Origin: Paralimibaculum aggregatum
Lineage (GTDB): Bacteria > Pseudomonadota > Alphaproteobacteria > Rhodobacterales > Rhodobacteraceae
DNA length: 64,000 nt
Direction of reading: 5' to 3'
NCBI RefSeq assembly: GCF_030270585.1
Contig: NZ_BSYI01000019.1
Span: forward strand, 21,798 to 85,797
Shown: in pieces, positions 57,909 through 64,000 of the stretch
Numbering within the stretch: the stretch's first letter is position 1
How the letters are laid out: each line of letters begins with the position of its first letter
Notes under the pieces: generated by a model
Database searches by the model: none
Seen by the model: only the letters and a program-made list of their open reading frames with translations
Told to the model about the DNA's origin: nothing
Position numbers and translations under genes: made by a program

Positions 57909-58544
57909 ATGATATCAGTCCTGGGCCGGAACACCTCGTCGAACGTGCAGACCGTCATGTGGGCACTTGCCGAGCTCGGCCTGCCGCATGAGCGCCACGA
58001 TATGGGCGGGTCGTTCGGCGGGCTCGACAGCGCCGACTACACCGCGATGAACCCCAACCGGCTGATCCCGGTGTTGCGCGACGGCGACGTGACGCTCTGG
58101 GAGAGCGCGGCGATCCTGCGCTATCTCGCGGCGGCCTATGGCGACGACGGGTTCTGGCCCGAGCCGCGCAGGCGGGCGCCGCTCGACATGTGGGCCGAGT
58201 GGATCAAGACGACCTGGACCCCGGTGATGCAGGCCGGCATCTTCTGGGCGCTGATCCGCACCCCCGCGGCGAAACGCGACGCGGCGCGGCTTGCCGACCT
58301 CGTCGCACGCGCGAAATCGCTCGCGGGCATGCTCGACCAGCGCATCGGTGCCGGGCCCTGGATGGACGGCGAGACCTTCACCTTTGCCGACATCATGTGC
58401 GGGCACCTGCTCTACCGCTACTACACCCTCGACTTCGAGCGCGCCGAGACCCCCAATCTCGACGCCTACTACCAGCGGCTGACCGAGCGCCCGGCCTATG
58501 CCGAGCATGTCATGATCTCCTATGACGGGCTCCGCGTGGAGTGA
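57909..58544 (+). CDS. Glutathione S-transferase family protein
   Basis: The product has 211 residues. Its thioredoxin-like N-terminal part has [20 protein letters not shown] (active-site Ser/Asn loop), the cis-Pro in [12 protein letters not shown], and [16 protein letters not shown], which contacts the glutathione Glu. The helical C-terminal part has [20 protein letters not shown]. The specific substrate is unknown. Its stop overlaps the GMC oxidoreductase start, so the two genes are coupled, perhaps in a detoxification or methylamine/choline-related pathway (inference). Confidence 0.88.
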   Translation: MISVLGRNTSSNVQTVMWALAELGLPHERHDMGGSFGGLDSADYTAMNPNRLIPVLRDGDVTLWESAAILRYLAAAYGDDGFWPEPRRRAPLDMWAEWIKTTWTPVMQAGIFWALIRTPAAKRDAARLADLVARAKSLAGMLDQRIGAGPWMDGETFTFADIMCGHLLYRYYTLDFERAETPNLDAYYQRLTERPAYAEHVMISYDGLRVE

Positions 58545-60205
58545 TGGAGGCGGACTTCATCATCATCGGCTCGGGCAGTGCCGGCTCGGCCCTCGCCGCC
58601 CGGCTCTCCGAGGACGGCACCCATGACGTGCTGGTGCTGGAGTATGGCGGCACCGATGCCGGCCCGCTGATCCAGATGCCGGCGGCGCTGTCCTATCCGA
58701 TGAACATGAAGCGCTACGACTGGGGCTATCAGAGCGAGCCGGAGCCGCATCTCGGGGGCCGGCGGCTGGCCTGCCCGCGCGGCAAGGTGATCGGCGGCTC
58801 CTCCTCGATCAACGGCATGGTCTATGTCCGCGGCCATGCACGGGACTTCGATCACTGGGCCGAGCAGGGCGCCGATGGCTGGGCCTATGCCGACGTCCTG
58901 CCCTACTACAAGCGGCTGGAAAGCTGGCACGAGAGCGGCCATGGCGGCGACCCGTCCTGGCGCGGGAGCTCGGGGCCGCTGCATGTCAGCCGGGGGCCGC
59001 GCAGCAACCCGCTGTTCGGCGCCTTCGTCGAGGCCGGCGCGCAGGCCGGCTACGAGCTGACCGACGACTACAACGGCGAGAAGCAGGAAGGCTTCGGGCC
59101 GATGGAGGCGACGGTCTGGCGCGGCCGGCGCTGGTCCGCTGCCAATGCCTATCTGAAGCCGGCGCTGAAGCGGCCGAACCTGCGGCTCCACCGCTGCCTC
59201 GCGCGGCGCGTGGTGATCGAGGAGGGCCGCGCGGCCGGGGTCGAGGTGACCCGTGGCGGGCAGACCGAGATCATCCGCGCCCGGCGCGAGGTGATCCTCG
59301 CGGCCTCCTCGATCAATTCGCCGAAGCTGCTGATGCTCTCGGGGATCGGGCCGGCGGCGCATCTGGCCGAGCACGGAATCGCGCCGGTGGCAGACCGCCC
59401 GGGTGTCGGCGCTAACCTGCAGGACCATCTCGAGCTCTACATCCAGCAGGCCTGCACCCAGCCGATCACGCTGTTCAAGCACTGGAACCTCTTCTCCAAG
59501 GCGCTGATCGGCGCCGAATGGCTGTTCCTGAAGCGTGGCCTCGGCGCCTCCAACCAGTTCGAGAGCGCCGCCTTCATCCGCTCGCGGCCGGGTGTGGAAT
59601 ATCCCGACATCCAGTATCACTTCCTGCCGATCGCGGTGCGCTATGACGGGCAGGCGGCGGCGGAAGGGCACGGCTTTCAGGCCCATGTCGGGCCGATGCG
59701 CTCGCCGTCGCGCGGCACCGTGCGGCTGCGCAGCGCCGATCCGGATGCCGCCCCGGCGATCCGCTTCAACTACATGAGCGAGCCGCAGGACTGGGAGGAT
59801 TTCCGCCACTGCATCCGCGTCACGCGGGAGATCTTCGCCCAGCCCGCCTTCGATCCCTATCGCGGCAGGGAGATCCAGCCCGGCGAGGCCGTGCAGTCGG
59901 ACGACGAACTCGACGGCTTCATCCGCGAGCATGTCGAGAGCGCCTATCACCCCTGCGGCACCTGCCGGATGGGCCGCGCCGACGATCCGGGCGCGGTGGT
60001 CGACCCCGAGTGCCGGGTGATCGGGGTCGAGCGGCTGCGCGTCGCCGACAGCTCGATCTTCCCGCGGATCACCAATGGCAACCTGAACGGACCGTCGATC
60101 ATGGTCGGCGAGAAGGCGTCGGACCACATTCTGGGCCGCAGGCCGCTGCCGCGCGAGAACGCCGAGCCCTGGATCAATCCGCGCTGGCGCGAGAGCGACC
60201 GCTGA
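58544..60205 (+). CDS. GMC-family oxidoreductase, choline dehydrogenase-like (BetA type)
   Basis: The product has 553 residues. [20 protein letters not shown] binds [23 protein letters not shown] is the first GMC signature and [20 protein letters not shown] with [16 protein letters not shown] the second. The catalytic His region [10 protein letters not shown] and the end [20 protein letters not shown] match choline dehydrogenases, which oxidise choline to glycine betaine aldehyde. Closely related alcohol dehydrogenases share this pattern, so the exact substrate is uncertain. The ATG at 58544 overlaps the GST stop; a GTG one codon before is an alternative. An intrinsic terminator follows. Confidence 0.88.
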   Translation: MEADFIIIGSGSAGSALAARLSEDGTHDVLVLEYGGTDAGPLIQMPAALSYPMNMKRYDWGYQSEPEPHLGGRRLACPRGKVIGGSSSINGMVYVRGHARDFDHWAEQGADGWAYADVLPYYKRLESWHESGHGGDPSWRGSSGPLHVSRGPRSNPLFGAFVEAGAQAGYELTDDYNGEKQEGFGPMEATVWRGRRWSAANAYLKPALKRPNLRLHRCLARRVVIEEGRAAGVEVTRGGQTEIIRARREVILAASSINSPKLLMLSGIGPAAHLAEHGIAPVADRPGVGANLQDHLELYIQQACTQPITLFKHWNLFSKALIGAEWLFLKRGLGASNQFESAAFIRSRPGVEYPDIQYHFLPIAVRYDGQAAAEGHGFQAHVGPMRSPSRGTVRLRSADPDAAPAIRFNYMSEPQDWEDFRHCIRVTREIFAQPAFDPYRGREIQPGEAVQSDDELDGFIREHVESAYHPCGTCRMGRADDPGAVVDPECRVIGVERLRVADSSIFPRITNGNLNGPSIMVGEKASDHILGRRPLPRENAEPWINPRWRESDR

Positions 60206-60211
60206 GGCGAC

Positions 60212-60240
60212 GGCCGCAGCCGACGCTGCGGCCTTTTGCA
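60212..60240 (+). terminator. Rho-independent terminator after the GMC oxidoreductase gene
   Basis: GGCCGCAG (60212-60219) and CTGCGGCC (60226-60233) form an eight-base stem with a six-base loop, followed directly by TTTT. It lies seven bases beyond the stop codon. Confidence 0.8.
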
Positions 60241-60380
60241 TTCATTTAGCCTCTTCACGGGACGAAGGAATCGGTGTTTGCTCGCAGTTGGCGACGCATG
60301 GCCGAAAACGGTCAGGCGGACCGGTGCCCGAACGGGCGACCCGGGAATATAATGAGAACATGCCAACGCGGAGGAATTTT

Positions 60381-61391
60381 ATGCGCAAACTGACCCACCT
60401 GACGGCTGCGGCCCTGTTCGCCATCGGCGCGCTCGGCGCGCCTGCGGCGATCGCGGCCTGCGACGATGGCGAGATCGTCATCAAGTTCAGCCATGTGACC
60501 AATGCCGACCGGCACCCGAAGGGCCTCGCGGCCTCGCTTCTGGCGGAGCGGGTGAACACCGAGATGAACGGCAAGGCCTGCATGGAGGTCTTCCCGAACT
60601 CGACGCTCTACAACGACGACAAGGTGCTCGAGGCATTGCTCAACGGGGATGTGCAGCTGGCTGCGCCCTCGCTCTCGAAATTTGAGAAATTTACCAAGAA
60701 GTTCCGCCTGTTCGACCTGCCCTTCATGTTCGAGGACATCAAGGCGGTGAACCGCTTCCAGCAGTCGGAGGACGGGCAGAAGCTGAAGGCGTCGATGCGG
60801 CGCAAGGGCCTGCTCGGCCTCGCCTTCTGGCACAACGGCATGAAGCAGATGTCGGCCAGCAAGCCGCTCCTTCTGCCGACCGATGCCGCGGGGCTGAAAT
60901 TCCGCGTGCAGCAGTCGGACGTGCTGGTCGCGCAGATGGAGGCGATCGGCGGCAACCCGCAGAAGATGGCCTTCTCCGAGGTCTATGGCGCGCTGCAGCA
61001 GGGCGTGGTCGACGGGCAGGAGAACACCTGGTCGAACATCTGGGGGCAGAAGTTCTTCGAGGTGCAGGACGGCATCACCGAGACCAATCACGGGATCATC
61101 GACTATCTCGTGGTGACCTCGACCGACTGGTGGGACGGCCTCGATGCCGATGTCCGCGACCAGCTCGCCACCATCATGGCGGAGGTGACCGAGGCCCGCA
61201 ACTCGCAGTCCTACGAGGTGAACCAGGCCGCCAAGAAGTCGATCGTCGAGAACGGCGGCGTCGTGCGGCAGCTCAGCCCCGAGCAGCGGGCTGCCTGGGT
61301 CGCCGCGATGAAGCCGGTCTGGGCCAAGTTCGAGGGTGATGTGGGGGCCGATCTGATCGCTGCCGCCCAGTCCGCGAACGCCGGCAACTGA
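60381..61391 (+). CDS. TRAP transporter substrate-binding protein DctP
   Basis: The product has 336 residues with a signal peptide (KLTHLTAAALFAIGALGAPA). It is a TRAP periplasmic receptor: FSHVTNADRHPKGLAASLLA at the start, NSTLYNDDKVLEALLNGDVQ, LPFMFEDIKAVNRFQQSE, and the ligand Arg region GLKFRVQQSDVLVAQMEAIG. QQGVVDGQENTWSNIWGQKF completes the family profile. GCGGAGGAATTTT precedes the ATG. The next two genes give the membrane parts. C4-dicarboxylates are the commonest ligands, but the true ligand is unknown. Confidence 0.92.
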   Translation: MRKLTHLTAAALFAIGALGAPAAIAACDDGEIVIKFSHVTNADRHPKGLAASLLAERVNTEMNGKACMEVFPNSTLYNDDKVLEALLNGDVQLAAPSLSKFEKFTKKFRLFDLPFMFEDIKAVNRFQQSEDGQKLKASMRRKGLLGLAFWHNGMKQMSASKPLLLPTDAAGLKFRVQQSDVLVAQMEAIGGNPQKMAFSEVYGALQQGVVDGQENTWSNIWGQKFFEVQDGITETNHGIIDYLVVTSTDWWDGLDADVRDQLATIMAEVTEARNSQSYEVNQAAKKSIVENGGVVRQLSPEQRAAWVAAMKPVWAKFEGDVGADLIAAAQSANAGN

Positions 61392-61466
61392 TCCGCCGCA
61401 AGGAACCCCTGCATCGCCCCCGATCCGTGCGGGGCGGTGCAGCTTCCGGCCAGCGGAGGACCCCCC

Positions 61467-62156
61467 ATGGCCAGTTCGAGAGATCCGAAGACAGGCAACG
61501 TGATCGACACGGTCGAGGAGACGCTCATTGCGGTCATTCTCGGGCTGATGACGGTGATCACGTTCGCCAACGTGATCGCGCGCTACGCCTTCAATTCGAA
61601 CATTCTCTGGGCGCTCGAGGTCACCGTCTACCTGTTCGCCTGGCTCGTGCTGCTTGGTGCGGGCTACTGCACCAAGAAGACCCTGCATCTGGGCGTGGAC
61701 GCCCTGGTGAACATCTTCAGCCCTCCGGTGCAGCGCCTGCTGGGCCTCGTGTCGGTCGGCGTCTGCATCGTGTTCTCGTTCCTGCTGCTCAAGGGCTGCT
61801 GGGACTACTGGGCCAACTTCGCGAACCTGCCCGCCACCACCGGCCGCTGGTTCCCGACCGGCTTCGAGGAAATGAAGTCGACCAACTACCGCGCCTGGTA
61901 CGAGGTCAACGACACGCCGATGCCGGCATTCCTCCAGTTCCTTGCGGACTCGATGAACGAGGGTGAGCGCTACGAGAAGATGCCGCGCTTCATCCCCTAC
62001 ATCATCCTCCCGATCTCCATGCTGCTCCTGCTCCTGCGCTTCGTGCAGGTCGCGGTGCGCATCTGGCAGGGCGGCCATCCGCTGGTGATCGCGGGGCACG
62101 AAGCCGAGGATCTCGTCGAGGAGGCCGCGGCCAAGCAACGCGCCGAGGAGAACTGA
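61467..62156 (+). CDS. TRAP transporter small membrane subunit DctQ
   Basis: The product has 229 residues with four membrane helices. ILGLMTVITFANVIARYAFN, EVTVYLFAWLVLLGAGYCTK and LHLGVDALVNIFSPPVQRLL are DctQ features. I start at MASSRDPKTGNVID because AGGAGGA-type sequence (CAGCGGAGGA) lies just before it. A loop of about 60 residues between the third and fourth helices (ANLPATTGRWFPTGFEEMKS onward) is longer than in the usual family. It ends four bases before dctM. Confidence 0.9.
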   Translation: MASSRDPKTGNVIDTVEETLIAVILGLMTVITFANVIARYAFNSNILWALEVTVYLFAWLVLLGAGYCTKKTLHLGVDALVNIFSPPVQRLLGLVSVGVCIVFSFLLLKGCWDYWANFANLPATTGRWFPTGFEEMKSTNYRAWYEVNDTPMPAFLQFLADSMNEGERYEKMPRFIPYIILPISMLLLLLRFVQVAVRIWQGGHPLVIAGHEAEDLVEEAAAKQRAEEN

Positions 62157-62159
62157 TCC

Positions 62160-63557
62160 ATGGAAGTCGTCCTCCTCTTCGCGCTCGTGGTGGGCCTGAT
62201 GCTGATCGGCGTGCCGATCGCCGTCTCGCTCGGCTTCAGTTCGATCATCTTCCTGCTGGTGTTCTCGGACAGTTCGCTCGCCTCGGTCGCGCAGACGATG
62301 TTCTCCGCCTTCGAGGGGCATTTCACGCTGCTCGCGATCCCCTTCTTCATCCTCGCCTCGACCTTCATGTCCACCGGCGGGGTGGCGCAGCGGATCATCC
62401 GCTTCTCCATCGCCTGCGTCGGGCACTTTCCCGGCGGGCTGGCGATCGCCGGCGTCTTCGCCTGCATGATGTTCGCGGCGATGTCGGGCTCCTCGCCGGC
62501 GACCGTGGTGGCGATCGGCAGCATCGTGATCGCGGCGATGCGGCAGATCGGCTACACCAAGGACTTTGCCGCCGGCGTGATCTGCAACGCCGGCACGCTG
62601 GGCATCCTGATCCCGCCGTCGATCGTCATGGTGGTCTATGCCGCGGCAACCGATGTTTCGGTGGGGCGGATGTTCCTCGCCGGCGTGATCCCGGGCCTGC
62701 TGGCCGGCGGCATGCTGATGACCGGCATCTATCTCGTGGCGAAGCTGCGCAACCTGCCGACGGGGGAGTGGAAGGGCTGGGCCGAGGTGCTCGAATCCGG
62801 CGGCCAGGCCTTCTGGGGCCTGATGCTGATCGTGATCATCTTCATCGGCATCTACGGCATCGTCGGCATCACCGGGGCGATCTTCACGCCCACCGAGGCG
62901 GCGGCCGTCGCTGCGGTCTACTCCTTCATCGCGGCCTTCTTCATCTATCGCGATCTGGGGCCGCTCAAGCCCGCCGAGCCGGGCGGCCGGCCGGTGCCGG
63001 TCTGGCGCAAGCCCTGGGCGCTGGTCACCGTCTTCGGCCATCGCGACCTGCGCATCGCGCTGTTCGACGGCGGCAAGCTGACCGTGATGCTGCTCTTCAT
63101 CATCGCCAATGCGCTGATCCTGAAACATGTCCTGACCGACGAGCAGATCCCGCAGCAGATCGCGACGGCGATGCTCGATGCCGGCCTCGGGCCGGTGGCC
63201 TTCCTGCTGATCGTCAACCTGATCCTGCTGATCGGCGGGCAGTTCATGGAGCCCTCGGGGCTGCTGATCATCGTCGCGCCGCTGGTCTTTCCCATCGCGA
63301 TCAGCCTCGGCATCGACCCGATCCATCTCGGCATCGTCATGGTCGTCAACATGGAGATCGGGATGATCACGCCGCCGGTGGGGCTGAACCTCTTCGTCAC
63401 GTCCGGCGTCGCGGGCATGCCGATGATGGCCGTGGTCCGGGCGGCGCTGCCCTGGCTCGGCATCCTCTTCGTGTTCCTGATCCTGGTCACCTATGTGCCC
63501 TGGATCTCGACCGTCCTGCCAAACGCAATCATGGGGCCGGAGATCGTTCAGCGTTAG
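62160..63557 (+). CDS. TRAP transporter large membrane subunit DctM
   Basis: The product has 465 residues, with about 12-13 helices. LMLIGVPIAVSLGFSSIIFL, MFAAMSGSSPATVVAIGSIV, GVICNAGTLGILIPPSIVMV and IGMITPPVGLNLFVTSGVAG are DctM landmarks. It forms the sodium-driven channel with DctQ, using the DctP ligand. A hydrophilic stretch of about 35 residues lies near 265-300 (YRDLGPLKPAEPGGRPVPVW), larger than in typical members. Confidence 0.93.
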   Translation: MEVVLLFALVVGLMLIGVPIAVSLGFSSIIFLLVFSDSSLASVAQTMFSAFEGHFTLLAIPFFILASTFMSTGGVAQRIIRFSIACVGHFPGGLAIAGVFACMMFAAMSGSSPATVVAIGSIVIAAMRQIGYTKDFAAGVICNAGTLGILIPPSIVMVVYAAATDVSVGRMFLAGVIPGLLAGGMLMTGIYLVAKLRNLPTGEWKGWAEVLESGGQAFWGLMLIVIIFIGIYGIVGITGAIFTPTEAAAVAAVYSFIAAFFIYRDLGPLKPAEPGGRPVPVWRKPWALVTVFGHRDLRIALFDGGKLTVMLLFIIANALILKHVLTDEQIPQQIATAMLDAGLGPVAFLLIVNLILLIGGQFMEPSGLLIIVAPLVFPIAISLGIDPIHLGIVMVVNMEIGMITPPVGLNLFVTSGVAGMPMMAVVRAALPWLGILFVFLILVTYVPWISTVLPNAIMGPEIVQR

Positions 63558-63625
63558 CGCTGCGCATCGGAGCGGCTGGTCCCGGGCAATCCGATTGGCC
63601 AGCCATGCAGTTCACGGGAGGCCGG

Positions 63626-63655
63626 GTTGCGCCGGAGCATGTTGCGCCGCAGCAT
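63626..63655 (+). repeat. Two 15-base direct repeats upstream of the thiolase gene
   Basis: gttgcgccggagcat and gttgcgccgcagcat stand head to tail and differ at one base. They lie about 55-84 bases before the thiolase ATG. TGC-rich repeats in this setting could be a binding site for a PhaR-type regulator of polyhydroxyalkanoate genes, which is a guess. Confidence 0.45.
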
Positions 63656-63709
63656 TGGCTGGCTAGCCTGCGCCGCAAACGAGGAAACAGGCCAAAGGAG
63701 ATCTGAGCG

Positions 63710-64000
63710 ATGGGCTCTGTGGTTATTGTATCTGCGGCACGGACGGCGGTTGGGAGCTTCAACGGGTCGTTTGCGTCGGTACCGGCGCACGAGCTCGGGG
63801 CGGTGGCGATCGGCGCGGCGCTGTCGCGGGCCGGGGTTGCGGCGGCGGATGTGTCGGAGACGATCCTCGGTCAGGTGCTGACGGCGGGCCAGGGCCAGAA
63901 CCCGGCGCGGCAGGCGCATATCGCGGCCGGGCTGCCGATCGAGGCGGCGGCCTGGGGGATCAACCAGGTCTGCGGCTCGGGGCTGCGGGCGGTGGCGCTG
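63710..64000 (+). CDS. Acetyl-CoA acetyltransferase (thiolase), 5' part
   Basis: The first 97 codons of a thiolase; the frame runs off the right edge. The start at MGSVVIVSAARTAVGSFNG has AAAGGAG nine bases upstream. The catalytic Cys88 stands in NQVCGSGLRAVAL, and ETILGQVLTAGQGQNPARQA is the family's substrate loop. It condenses two acetyl-CoA to acetoacetyl-CoA, for polyhydroxybutyrate or related pathways (phaA/atoB type). The partner genes lie outside the window. Confidence 0.93.
   Translation, partial: MGSVVIVSAARTAVGSFNGSFASVPAHELGAVAIGAALSRAGVAAADVSETILGQVLTAGQGQNPARQAHIAAGLPIEAAAWGINQVCGSGLRAVAL

Noticed and set aside
60312..63326. Minus-strand frame of 1004 codons across the TRAP transporter
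   Set aside because: It is antisense to three well-supported genes, and its Asp/His/Gln-rich translation is a by-product of codon bias.

Overview
The window is one contiguous piece of a very GC-rich chromosome. Several features point to an alphaproteobacterium of the Rhodobacterales type. It carries the hemE/oriC/PPSR-maf-aroE-coaE-dnaQ-secB block, a ccoGHIS cluster behind a perfect FnrL-type palindrome, two proteins with VPLPA-CTERM sorting tails, DUF1194 proteins, HemJ, a DUF1674 protein and a DddP-like M24 protein. No rRNA, tRNA, CRISPR array, insertion sequence or prophage gene was recognised. Both ends cut a gene: an arginase-family gene at the left and an acetyl-CoA acetyltransferase at the right.

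Layout. 1-5.6 kb: arginase-family tail, a methyltransferase, a Tat-exported tyrosinase with a small membrane-anchored neighbour, an 800-base stretch with no recognisable gene, thyX and a glyoxalase-like gene. 5.7-8 kb: two tandem DUF1194 (VWA-like) secreted proteins and a spondin-domain VPLPA-CTERM protein. 8-13 kb: purH, an htpX/rsmB-like pair, DUF1674 and a flavin reductase. 13-21 kb: a single-chain 5-oxoprolinase with overlapping downstream genes, a GNAT enzyme, an SDR with an altered active site, a DjlA-like protein and the DddP-like protein. 21-24 kb: two small PAN-domain proteins, a second VPLPA-CTERM protein, a cytochrome c and a membrane protein. 24-31 kb: ychF, pth, grxD, bolA, a tandem glycosyltransferase frame that runs into bolA, rho, hemJ and hemE.

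About 31.9-32.4 kb lies the probable chromosomal origin: DnaA boxes and an AT-rich stretch between hemE and the PPSR gene. Genes on the two sides run away from it, as expected for leading-strand genes at an origin. 32.4-41 kb: PPSR-maf-aroE-coaE-dnaQ, then secB, fxsA, timA, an Smr protein, a GSCFA-like protein and a hemolysin III-type protein. 40.7-45.1 kb: ccoGHIS, which assembles the high-affinity cbb3 oxidase, with its FnrL box. 45-53.2 kb: a small pilin-like gene, pheT, azlCD and a molybdenum-cofactor operon (fdhD, a frameshifted YcxB-like gene, mobA, mobB, moeA). 53-64 kb: greA, carB, a small conserved gene, a GST, a GMC (choline dehydrogenase-like) oxidoreductase, a DctPQM TRAP transporter and the thiolase start.

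Many neighbouring genes overlap by ATGA, GTGA or TTGA, so translational coupling is the rule. The most unusual items are the GT-GT-BolA continuous frame, the DddP-like enzyme with all metal ligands but a changed catalytic position, the SDR with Cys for Lys, the GSCFA protein without its namesake residues, and the exact 20-base tandem duplication over the Smr stop codon. I did not find a convincing new multi-gene defence or mobile system; most of the window is chromosomal housekeeping.
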